The notes below the pieces were generated by a model. That model was not told the origin of the DNA and did not search any database. It worked only from the letters and a program-made list of their open reading frames with translations. Source: Polynucleobacter sp. KF022 (GTDB lineage Bacteria; Pseudomonadota; Gammaproteobacteria; Burkholderiales; Burkholderiaceae). Taken from it: DNA of 64,000 nt. Below, piece after piece: positions 25,841 to 33,687 of the stretch (positions are counted from its first letter, which is position 1; each line of letters opens with the position of its first letter). The stretch lies in contig NZ_AP026972.1 in the NCBI RefSeq assembly GCF_027924105.1, positions 434,001-498,000 of the forward strand. The letters run 5' to 3'. A program made the translations under genes and the position numbers.

Positions 25841-27076
25841 ATGACTGTTGCGCTTAGTAGGCGTGCCAGTGATGTCCGGGTTATTGGTCTCATTAGCCTA
25901 GCTCACGGCAGCTCTCATTTCTTTCATTTAGTTCTTCCTCCCATGTTCCCGTGGTTGAAGGACGCTTTTGCATTGAGTTACGCTGAGCTCGGTTTACTCA
26001 TGTCAGTTTTCTTTGTGGTGTCTTGCATTGCGCAAGCCGCCTCAGGATTTTTAGTGGATCGCATTGGCGCAAGGCCAGTTCTGTTTAGCGGTATTAGCTT
26101 GCTAATTCTTGCGGCCCTGGTGTATTCGCAAAGTAATGGTTATGCCATGCTCATATTGGGAGCAGTGATTGCTGGTTGCGGAAACGGTATTTTTCATCCT
26201 GTTGATTACACACTCATTAATCATAAGGTGTCACCTCCTAATCTACCGTACGCCTATTCAATGCATGGAGTCACGGGCTACTTAGGTTGGGCGGCAGCGC
26301 CTGCCTTCATGGTTGCCATTGCCCAATTCAGCGATTGGCGTATTGCATTCTTAAGCGCAGCTCTGCTGGAGGCTTGTATCTTGGCGGTTCTGTGGGTTAA
26401 TCGAAGCTATCTTCTAGATAACGTCAAAGAGCGCCATGATGATACTCAAGCAAGCAACCAAGCTGCTAATCCTGGGGTTGCGCAAGAGAGTGCATTCGCA
26501 TTTTTGAAGTTAACTGCGGTATGGTTATGTTGGATTTTCTTTTTCTTCAGCATGGCTTCTACTTCAAGTCTGCAATCTTTTGCACCAAGTGCATTATTTT
26601 CAATCTATCAAGTCCCATTAGATGTGGGAAGTTATTACATCACCTTATTGGCACTTGGTAGTGCTGGTGGTGTTTTGTTTGGTGGATATTTAGCAGCTAA
26701 GTTAAAAGCGCCTGAGCGTATCGTGACATCCTGTTTATCTGTAACGATAGTGATGTGCTTATTGCTAGGTACTGGATTTATTCCGGTTGGCCTTATTCCA
26801 ATCTTATTTTTTGGCTTAGGCTTTGGCTATGGTGTTGTTGCTCCTTCACGAGATCTATTGGTGAAGACGGTAACTCCAAAAGGCGTTGCTGGACGCGTTT
26901 ACGGAATCGTTTATTCGGGCATTGATTTAGGCGCTGCAGTTGGCCCATTTATCTTTGGCTTCTTTATGGATGCCGGCCTTCCAAAGGCATTATTCCTAGG
27001 TATTGTTGCCTTCCAGCTCATGATCATTCCAACGGTATTTAAGGTGTCTGCCGGTATTGCGCCAAAAACCGCTTAG
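25841..27076 (+). CDS. Major facilitator superfamily transporter
   Basis: 411 residues with about 12 hydrophobic segments, split by a hydrophilic central loop near 200-225 (RHDDTQASNQAANPG). The N-terminal half has the MFS loop 2-3 motif as GFLVDRIGARPVL. Resembles fosmidomycin-resistance/oxalate-formate-like MFS members; substrate cannot be told. Stands alone, 52 bases after clpB; a short inverted repeat GCAGGAA/TTCCTGC (25808-25823) without a T-run lies between. Confidence 0.85.
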   Translation: MTVALSRRASDVRVIGLISLAHGSSHFFHLVLPPMFPWLKDAFALSYAELGLLMSVFFVVSCIAQAASGFLVDRIGARPVLFSGISLLILAALVYSQSNGYAMLILGAVIAGCGNGIFHPVDYTLINHKVSPPNLPYAYSMHGVTGYLGWAAAPAFMVAIAQFSDWRIAFLSAALLEACILAVLWVNRSYLLDNVKERHDDTQASNQAANPGVAQESAFAFLKLTAVWLCWIFFFFSMASTSSLQSFAPSALFSIYQVPLDVGSYYITLLALGSAGGVLFGGYLAAKLKAPERIVTSCLSVTIVMCLLLGTGFIPVGLIPILFFGLGFGYGVVAPSRDLLVKTVTPKGVAGRVYGIVYSGIDLGAAVGPFIFGFFMDAGLPKALFLGIVAFQLMIIPTVFKVSAGIAPKTA

Positions 27077-27358
27077 TTAAGCCCTAATAATTTCATAATA
27101 TGAAATGTCATTACGCTGCGTAAAATGCAGTGCAATCAGCAACCCCTCAATTTATTCCAAACCGTGGACATTCATTCCACATGGTAAAAATATATCCTTA
27201 AGTTATTGAATTTAAATAACTAAATATTTTTAAAAATATCCTATATTTTGCTTGCTTGCTTTTTTTAACTGTCTAAACTCTTATATAAGACATAAGACTT
27301 GAACTGGTCTTAAGAGTCCTCAAATTTTGAAGTACTTGTTTAACTTAGGGAGAAAAAC
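27077..27358 (+). promoter_or_regulatory. AT-rich, palindrome-rich upstream region of aceA
   Basis: No gene seen in 282 bases. It contains four inverted repeats: TTTCATA-A-TATGAAA (27091-27105), GTGGA/TCCAC (near 27163-27180), GTTATT/AATAAC (27202-27220) and the perfect 16-base palindrome ATATTTTTAAAAATAT (27224-27239). A GCTTGCTTGCTT repeat follows, and AAGAC/GTCTT (27294-27311) lies nearer the gene. The layout suggests regulated, possibly bent-DNA, control of isocitrate lyase. GGGAGAAA before the ATG is the ribosome binding site. Confidence 0.5.
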
Positions 27359-28657
27359 ATGGCAGATCGCAAAGCAGAAATCGCAGCACTACAAAAGGAC
27401 TGGGATACCAATCCACGCTGGAAAGGTATTACACGTGGCTATACAGCTGAGGACGTTGTACGTCTTCGTGGCTCATTGAAGATTGAGCACACTTTAGCTA
27501 AGCATGGCGCAGAGCGTCTTTGGGATTTGGTAAACAATGAAGCTTACGTTAACTGTTTAGGCGCCTTGACTGGTGGCCAAGCAATGCAACAGGTTAAGGC
27601 TGGCGTTCAGGCAATTTACTTGTCAGGTTGGCAAGTTGCTGCTGACGGCAATTCATATGCTGCTATGTACCCCGATCAATCTCTGTATCCAGTTGATTCA
27701 GTTCCAAAGATGGTTGAGCGTATCAATAACTCATTCCAGCGCGCTGACGAAATTCAAACAGCTAAAGGCATCAATAAAGGTGATCCAGGTTATATCGAGT
27801 ATTTCGCACCAATCGTTGCCGATGCTGAAGCCGGTTTCGGTGGTGTATTGAATGCATTCGAATTAAGCAAAGCATTGATCAAGCAAGGTGCTGCTGGTGT
27901 TCACTTCGAAGACCAATTGTCTTCTGTTAAGAAGTGCGGTCACTTGGGTGGCAAGGTATTGTTGCCAACTACAGAATCTGTACAAAAATTGATCTCTGCA
28001 CGTTTAGCTGCTGACGTAATGGGTGTTCCAACTATCATTTTGGCTCGTACCGATGCTGAAGCTGCTGACTTGTTGACATCAGACTACGATGCAAATGACA
28101 AGCCATTCTTGACAGGCGAGCGTACAGCTGAAGGCTTCTATAAGACACGTAAAGGCTTGGATCAAGCGATCTCACGTGGTTTGGCATACGCTGCTTACGC
28201 TGATATGGTTTGGTGTGAAACAGGTACTCCTGACCTCGAGTTTGCTCGTCAGTTTGCTGAGGCAATTCGTGCGAAGTTCCCAGGCAAGATGTTGGCTTAC
28301 AACTGCTCACCATCTTTCAACTGGAAGAAGAACTTGGACGACGCAACCATTGCTAAATTCCAACGTGAGTTAGGTGCCATGGGTTACAAGTATCAGTTCA
28401 TCACATTGGCTGGTATCCACTCTATGTGGTACAACATGTTTGACTTGGCTCAAGACTACATGCAGCGCGGTATGACTGCATACATCGAGAAAGTACAAGA
28501 GCCAGAATTCGCTGCTCGTGATCGTGGTTACACATTCGTTTCACATCAGCAAGAAGTTGGTACTGGTTACTTCGATGACGTAACTACTGTTATTCAAGGT
28601 GGTAAGTCTTCTGTAACTGCATTGACTGGTTCTACTGAAGAAGAGCAGTTCCACTAA
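27359..28657 (+). CDS. aceA: Isocitrate lyase
   Basis: 432 residues. The catalytic KKCGH loop is present (SVKKCGHLGGK, Cys about 195), with the metal/substrate sites PIVADAEAGFGG and ARTDAEAADL and the NCSPSFNWKKN block. It cleaves isocitrate to glyoxylate and succinate for growth on acetate or other C2 sources. No malate synthase is in the window. In this context it would also allow assimilation of acetyl-CoA produced from C2 sulfonates by Xsc/Pta, although it lies 17 kb from that island. Confidence 0.97.
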   Translation: MADRKAEIAALQKDWDTNPRWKGITRGYTAEDVVRLRGSLKIEHTLAKHGAERLWDLVNNEAYVNCLGALTGGQAMQQVKAGVQAIYLSGWQVAADGNSYAAMYPDQSLYPVDSVPKMVERINNSFQRADEIQTAKGINKGDPGYIEYFAPIVADAEAGFGGVLNAFELSKALIKQGAAGVHFEDQLSSVKKCGHLGGKVLLPTTESVQKLISARLAADVMGVPTIILARTDAEAADLLTSDYDANDKPFLTGERTAEGFYKTRKGLDQAISRGLAYAAYADMVWCETGTPDLEFARQFAEAIRAKFPGKMLAYNCSPSFNWKKNLDDATIAKFQRELGAMGYKYQFITLAGIHSMWYNMFDLAQDYMQRGMTAYIEKVQEPEFAARDRGYTFVSHQQEVGTGYFDDVTTVIQGGKSSVTALTGSTEEEQFH

Positions 28658-28705
28658 GAAATCCCTAAGTAGTACGTAGCAAGCAGTAATACACCAATAC
28701 TGCCG

Positions 28706-28748
28706 CGGCATCTAAATGACCCCACAAGGGTGACTTAGATGCCGTTTT
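28706..28748 (+). terminator. Terminator after aceA
   Basis: CGGCATCTAA (28706-28715) pairs perfectly with TTAGATGCCG (28735-28744), followed by TTTTCGTTT. The 19-base loop can itself form a short CCC/GGG stem. Confidence 0.88.
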
Positions 28749-28764
28749 CGTTTACATTCTTCCC

Positions 28765-29205
28765 ATGACTAATTGCGTACTCTGTAAAGACGAACTCAAG
28801 CCCGAAGAGGGGCAGATCATTTGGCGCGGAGATGACTGTCGAGTCATCATGGTTAATGATCCCGATCTGCCTGGTTTTTGTAGAGTAATCTGGAATCGCC
28901 ATGTGGCCGAGATGACTGATCTTAGCTATGGTGAGCGCGACCATCTCATGACCTTAGTCTTTGCCGTTGAAGAGGCTGTGCGTCACGTGATGCATCCTGA
29001 TAAGGTCAACATTGCTGCCTTAGGCAATATGGTTCCCCATATTCATTGGCATGTTATTCCCAGATTTAAAGACGATGCTTTTTTCCCTGGATCCGCTTGG
29101 TCTAAGAAGACTCAAGAAACGAAAGCATCTACATTGGAAGCCAGAAGAAAAAAAGCTCAAGAATTGCCGGCAGCTATTAAGTCTGCCATTGCCAATCTTT
29201 CTTAA
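28765..29205 (+). CDS. HIT family hydrolase
   Basis: 146 residues: N-terminal CVLCKDEL and the histidine triad motif in PHIHWHVIPRF (about 90-100). HIT proteins are nucleotidyl hydrolases/transferases acting on AMP-linked or dinucleoside substrates. Shorter N-terminus and single domain suggest a diadenosine tetraphosphate-hydrolase-like member; substrate unproven. Convergent with the DUF1841 gene, overlapping by 4 bases. Confidence 0.92.
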   Translation: MTNCVLCKDELKPEEGQIIWRGDDCRVIMVNDPDLPGFCRVIWNRHVAEMTDLSYGERDHLMTLVFAVEEAVRHVMHPDKVNIAALGNMVPHIHWHVIPRFKDDAFFPGSAWSKKTQETKASTLEARRKKAQELPAAIKSAIANLS

Positions 29206-29633
29206 GCTAGTTTTTTAAGAGCCTCAAGATATTTTTCCGGACTAAGAGCTTGACCCTCACGTTGTGCCTCCCACATCAATTGTCCTAGGCATTCCATCAT
29301 GAGGTGCTGGGCTTCATGCATTGAGCCTGCCTTCAATGACAGCTTGTCGGCGATCTCCTTAATGCCAGGTGGTTGATTAATTGAGATTTGCTCGCTAATT
29401 GATAAATGCATTGATAAATGAAGGAAGGGATTTGTTTCTCCGCGCTCCGGTGTGTAGTCCTGCGCTAGGGCGCCTTCTGGATCAGCGAGGAGAGCATGGT
29501 ATTCCGGATGTTCTGACATCCAATCGCTAGCAAGCGTTTCCATCGGATCAAGAATATGATTCTCCGTCTTCTTTTTCCAGGTATCGCAGAAAAAGCGACG
29601 TACTTCTTCGCGGGTTGGATTAAATATCGCCAC
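29202..29633 (-). CDS. DUF1841 family protein
   Basis: 143 residues from GTG 29633, which follows AAAGGA at good spacing and gives the family start AIFNPTREEVRRFFCDTW. A longer frame begins at 29669 but lies within nth. Members are small, soluble proteins with conserved NPFLHLSMHL and a C-terminal helix ending EKYLEAL, widespread in betaproteobacteria and of unknown function. It overlaps the end of nth by 14 bases, suggesting coupled translation. Confidence 0.85.
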   Translation of the reverse strand: MAIFNPTREEVRRFFCDTWKKKTENHILDPMETLASDWMSEHPEYHALLADPEGALAQDYTPERGETNPFLHLSMHLSISEQISINQPPGIKEIADKLSLKAGSMHEAQHLMMECLGQLMWEAQREGQALSPEKYLEALKKLA

Positions 29634-30279
29634 GAACTTTTCCTTTGCCAGTTTTTTGTTTGAATCCACATAGTGGCTCCACTATGCATTCTGCGCAATC
29701 AGGGTTGCGCGCCTTACAGGTATATCTACCATGCAGAATAAGCCAATGATGGGCATCATGTAGATACTCTTTTGGTACGCGTTTAAGTAATTGCTCCTCC
29801 ACCTTGACGACATCCTTGCCTGGCGCTAAGCCCGTTCGGTTGGAGACTCTGAATATATGAGTATCAACAGCGATGGTAGGTTGACCAAAAGCTGTATTGA
29901 GAATTACATTCGCGGTTTTTCTGCCGACGCCTGGTAAGGCTTCTAATTCTTCACGAGTCTGAGGTACTTCACCCCCATGTTTTTCCAATAGCAGTCGACA
30001 GGTTTCCTGAATATGCTTACCTTTAGAATTAAATAAACCAATATGCTGAATGTAGGGTCTTACACCTTCTTCACCAAGATCTAAAAGAGCTTGCGGGGTA
30101 TTCGCAACCTTATAGAGTTTGCGTGTTCCCTTGTTAACAGATACATCTGTTGCTTGTGCAGAGAGCAGTACTGCAATAAGAAGTTCAAAGGGCGAACTGT
30201 ATTCCAGCTCGGTTTCTGGTTTAGGATTATTTGCTTTGAGCTGCTCAAAAAAAGCACGACGCTTTTCTAGATTCATCAT
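29620..30279 (-). CDS. nth: Endonuclease III
   Basis: 219 residues. Helix-hairpin-helix LPGVGRKTANVILN with the catalytic Lys (GRKTA), catalytic Asp in VDTHIFRVSNR, and the C-terminal [4Fe-4S] cluster loop C-x6-C-x2-C-x5-C (CKARNPDCAECIVEPLC). DNA glycosylase/AP lyase for oxidised pyrimidines. Its start overlaps the rnfB stop in ATGA. Confidence 0.97.
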   Translation of the reverse strand: MMNLEKRRAFFEQLKANNPKPETELEYSSPFELLIAVLLSAQATDVSVNKGTRKLYKVANTPQALLDLGEEGVRPYIQHIGLFNSKGKHIQETCRLLLEKHGGEVPQTREELEALPGVGRKTANVILNTAFGQPTIAVDTHIFRVSNRTGLAPGKDVVKVEEQLLKRVPKEYLHDAHHWLILHGRYTCKARNPDCAECIVEPLCGFKQKTGKGKVRGDI

Positions 30280-30968
30280 TTCTTTTGTTGAGCACGTGCA
30301 ATCGCTGCGGCAATGATGGCGCGTTTACGCTCTTGCTCTTTTAATGCTTCTTCAGATTGAGGCGACTCATTATTTACAGACTGCAATTTAGCGGCAGCCT
30401 TTTTGGCGAGTCGATCATCATTATCTTTTTGCTCTCGATCTAATCGTACGTCACGTTCGTGATAGCGCTTACGTGCGATATCAGCAAGATCGGGTGACCA
30501 AGCGTCCCAACCAGTTTTATCTCCGGTGACATTAATCATACTGATGCAATCTACTGGGCATGGTGGAATGCAAAGGTCGCAACCTGTGCACCACTCAGTC
30601 AGCACGACGTGCATTTGTTTAGAGGCGCCAACAATGGCATCAACTGGGCATGCCTGAATACAGAGTGTGCAGCCAATACATTTCTGTGGATCTATAAACG
30701 CAACTGGGCGAGGGCGTTCTACACCGCACTCTGGATCAATGGTGGGGTGGAGTTCAAAGGCATCCTGTGGATAGATGGGCACAAGAACCTTGCTCAGTCG
30801 CTGAATGCCCTCAATACCGCCAGGAGGGCATCGATTCGGTAAGGCTTCACCACTGGCCATGGCTTCTGCATATCCGCGGCAATCCGGGTAGCCACACTTA
30901 GTGCATTGTGTTTGCGGAAGAATATCCTCAAGTTGATCAACGAGGTTATTGGCTTGGCTCATGGGCAT
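30276..30968 (-). CDS. rnfB: RnfB/RsxB-like electron transport ferredoxin
   Basis: 230 residues. An N-terminal Fe-S domain (CTKCGYPDCRGYAEAM..CPPGG, about 22-48) is followed by two [4Fe-4S] ferredoxin motifs (CIGCTLCIQACPVDAI and CTGCDLCIPPCPVDCI, about 95-145) and a charged Lys/Glu-rich tail. The usual N-terminal membrane helix of RnfB is missing and no other rnf genes are present, as in other betaproteobacteria that keep rnfB beside nth. It may act as a soluble electron donor, perhaps to Fe-S proteins such as Nth; that is inference. Confidence 0.88.
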   Translation of the reverse strand: MPMSQANNLVDQLEDILPQTQCTKCGYPDCRGYAEAMASGEALPNRCPPGGIEGIQRLSKVLVPIYPQDAFELHPTIDPECGVERPRPVAFIDPQKCIGCTLCIQACPVDAIVGASKQMHVVLTEWCTGCDLCIPPCPVDCISMINVTGDKTGWDAWSPDLADIARKRYHERDVRLDREQKDNDDRLAKKAAAKLQSVNNESPQSEEALKEQERKRAIIAAAIARAQQKK

Positions 30969-30983
30969 TGCTTACAAGGGTGC

Positions 30984-31018
30984 TCTTAAAATTAAAGGCC
31001 CCGAAGAGCCCTTAATTT
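30984..31018 (-). terminator. Probable terminator of phaZ
   Basis: On the minus strand AAATTAA (31018-31012) pairs with TTAATTT (30995-30989), with an inner GGC/GCC pairing and a loop of about 8 bases, followed by a short T-rich run. It overlaps the phaZ stop codon. Confidence 0.5.
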
Positions 31019-32297
31019 ATGCAGACTTAGTAGTTTGAGTAGCGGTTTTCTTCGTGTTCTGATGTTCGCGAATAAAGGCTTTGATTTTTGGATAAACCTT
31101 ATCGCGCCAACGACGTCCAGCAAAGATGCCGTAGTGTCCTGCGCCAGCAACTTCATAGTGGTCTTTATTCTCTTTTGGAATGCCTGCACATAAAGCGTGG
31201 GCTGACCGTGTTTGACCACTTCCAGAAATATCATCAAGCTCACCCTCAACAGTAAGGAGGGCAGTCTTTTTGATGTCTTGTGGTTTCACGAGCTCACCAG
31301 CAACTTCCCATGTTCCATTAGGCAATGCATAGTCTTGGAACACAGTCTTGATAGTGTCTAGGTAGAACTTGGAGTCTAAATCCAATACGGCGTTGTATTC
31401 ATCGTAGAAGCGAATATGTGATTCAGCATCCTGTTCGTCGCCGCGTACCAAGTTTTGGAAGTAATCCCAATGAGACTGCAAATGGTTTTGCGGGTTCATG
31501 GCAATAAAGCCAGTATGTTGCAAGAAGCCTGGATACACTTTGCGACCAGCGCCTGGGTAGTTAGGTGGCACGTTATAGATCACGTGACTCTCAAACCATT
31601 CATATGACTTCTGATCCGCCAAGTTATTCACAGCAGTTGGTGATTTACGTGCATCAATTGGGCCGCCCATCATGATCATCGATGCTGGGGTTGCTTCACC
31701 GGCAGATGCCATGAGAGAGATTGCACCTAATGTTGGAACGGTAGGTTGACATACAGAAATTACGTGCAAATCTTTTGCGCCGATAGTCCGAATAAATTCT
31801 TGTACATAGTGAACATAGTCATCGAGACCAAATTCACCATCTTCAACTGGAACCAAGCGTGCATCAATCCAATCGGTGATGTAAACCTTGTGATCTTGCA
31901 AGAGTGTGCGCACAGTGTCACGTAACAATGTGGAGTGGTGACCTGATAAAGGTGCCACTACTAAAACTACAGGATCTTCTTTGAGTTTTTTGATGACTTC
32001 AACATCATCGGAGAAGCGCTTGAAACGAACCAACTTGCAGAAAGGTTTTGCAAGGGTGGTGATTTCATGAATAGCCACTTCGCGACCATGTGCCTGCACG
32101 GAACGAATACCAAATTCTGGTTTTTTGTAATTCTTGCCTAAGCGGTAGAGGAGTTCATAGCTAGCAGCCAAACGCTCGGAGCCTGGAACCATTGATGCAG
32201 GATTAGAAGCGTTAATAAAAGCTTCAGAAGCAGCGCGTGCCCATGAGCTAACAGGCTGAAGTAAGGCTTTTTGGAATTCGTGTAACTGATATAGCAT
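31017..32297 (-). CDS. phaZ: Intracellular polyhydroxyalkanoate depolymerase
   Basis: 426 residues beginning MLYQLHEFQKALLQPV, as in PhaZ1 of Cupriavidus. The nucleophile is Cys in VISVCQPTVP (about 186), replacing the Ser of a lipase box; an Asp (VEGELDDISG) and His (GAGHYGIF) complete the triad. It mobilises stored PHB. Single gene; a terminator-like hairpin follows. The presence of this enzyme implies PHB storage, though no phaC is in the window. Confidence 0.94.
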   Translation of the reverse strand: MLYQLHEFQKALLQPVSSWARAASEAFINASNPASMVPGSERLAASYELLYRLGKNYKKPEFGIRSVQAHGREVAIHEITTLAKPFCKLVRFKRFSDDVEVIKKLKEDPVVLVVAPLSGHHSTLLRDTVRTLLQDHKVYITDWIDARLVPVEDGEFGLDDYVHYVQEFIRTIGAKDLHVISVCQPTVPTLGAISLMASAGEATPASMIMMGGPIDARKSPTAVNNLADQKSYEWFESHVIYNVPPNYPGAGRKVYPGFLQHTGFIAMNPQNHLQSHWDYFQNLVRGDEQDAESHIRFYDEYNAVLDLDSKFYLDTIKTVFQDYALPNGTWEVAGELVKPQDIKKTALLTVEGELDDISGSGQTRSAHALCAGIPKENKDHYEVAGAGHYGIFAGRRWRDKVYPKIKAFIREHQNTKKTATQTTKSA

Positions 32298-32328
32298 GGT
32301 GCCTCCGGTAATTCAGGGTATCCGCTTG

Positions 32329-33528
32329 TTACGCTAAGACGCGGGCGATTGCTTTAGCCACTTTATCAATATTTTTAGTATTGAGGGCCGCCACACAAAT
32401 GCGTCCAGTAGAGAGAGCATAAATGCCGTCCTCTTTCTGTAAGCGCTCAACTTGCTCAGCCGTTAAGCCTGAGTAAGAAAACATTCCACGCTGCTTTTCG
32501 ATAAAAGCAAAATCTTGCTTGACACCAGCAGCAGCGAGTTTTTCAACGAGACCATGACGCATTGCTTTAATGCGATCACGCATTTCTGCCAACTCGTCTT
32601 CCCAGAGCTTGCGCAGTTCTGGTGAATTTAAAACAGCAGCAGCAATTGCTGCGCCGTGAGTTGGTGGGTTGGAGTAGTTAGTGCGAATCACGCGTTTCAA
32701 TTGTGAAAGCACGCGAGTAGATTCATCTTTGCTTTGTGTCACGATGGACAGTGCGCCAACACGCTCACCATAGAGTGAGAATGACTTAGAGAAAGAGCTT
32801 GATACAAAGAAAGACATGCCTGATTCAGCAAAGAGACGAACTGCAACACCGTCTTGCTCAATCCCGGCAGCAAAGCCTTGGTAAGCCATATCCAAGAAAG
32901 GAATCAAGCCCTTGTTTTTGCAGATATCAATTACTTGACGCCATTGCGCTTCAGTAATATCTGCGCCAGTTGGGTTGTGGCAGCAAGCATGTAATAACAC
33001 GGTGGTGTTCTTTGGGAATGACTCTAAAGATTTCACCATGCCATCAAAATCGACGCCACGAGTTTTGCCGTCGAAGTAGGTGTACTCAACTACTTCAAAG
33101 CCAGCAGATTCAAAAATGCCGCGATGGTTTTCCCAAGTTGGATTGCTAATCGCGCATGGCGCATTTAAGTTGAGGCGTTTAATAAAGTCTGCGCCAACAC
33201 GTAATGCACCTGTGCCACCAAGGCACTCAGCTGTTACAACACGACCATCTTTAATGAGTGATGAGTCAGCGCCAAACAATAAGTTTTGCACTGCGCTGTT
33301 ATATGGATTTGGGCCTTCGATGGGAATGTAGCTGCGTGGAGAGTGCTTCGCAACAATTGCCTCTTCAGCTTTGATCACCGCTTTTAAAAGTGGAACCTTG
33401 CCTTCATCTGTGTAATACACGCCAACACCTAAATTCACTTTGTCAGCACGTTGGTCTGAAACGTAGGCTTCTGTGAGGCCAAAAATAGGATCTTTAGGGG
33501 CTAGTTGAACTGAGGCAAACAGGGTCAT
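32329..33528 (-). CDS. tyrB: Aromatic/aspartate aminotransferase (class I)
   Basis: 399 residues, the normal length of the AspC/TyrB group. KVNLGVGVYYTDEGKVPLLKAV at the start, NPTWENHRGIF, CCHNPTGADI and the PLP lysine in SSSFSKSFSLYGERVG. AspC and TyrB are hard to separate by sequence alone; betaproteobacterial members are usually named TyrB. It lies 31 bases upstream of phaZ on the same strand and is divergent from uvrB. Confidence 0.88.
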   Translation of the reverse strand: MTLFASVQLAPKDPIFGLTEAYVSDQRADKVNLGVGVYYTDEGKVPLLKAVIKAEEAIVAKHSPRSYIPIEGPNPYNSAVQNLLFGADSSLIKDGRVVTAECLGGTGALRVGADFIKRLNLNAPCAISNPTWENHRGIFESAGFEVVEYTYFDGKTRGVDFDGMVKSLESFPKNTTVLLHACCHNPTGADITEAQWRQVIDICKNKGLIPFLDMAYQGFAAGIEQDGVAVRLFAESGMSFFVSSSFSKSFSLYGERVGALSIVTQSKDESTRVLSQLKRVIRTNYSNPPTHGAAIAAAVLNSPELRKLWEDELAEMRDRIKAMRHGLVEKLAAAGVKQDFAFIEKQRGMFSYSGLTAEQVERLQKEDGIYALSTGRICVAALNTKNIDKVAKAIARVLA

Positions 33529-33687
33529 TTGAGCTTGAAATTGAGGGTTAAAGGGTGGTTTTGTTCGTAATTGACGTTAAATTCAGTTTAATTGTCGGTT
33601 TTTGAGGCCAGAATCAACTATTTCCTAAGAAAAACGGCAAAATCATTGTTTGTACAAAATTCGCTGTGAAGAAATCTCACAGGTGAA

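Noticed and set aside
25841..27076. MFS transporter as SauU for sulfoacetate
   Set aside because: It is 16 kb or more from the sulfonate genes, has no operator-like repeat and resembles other MFS groups.
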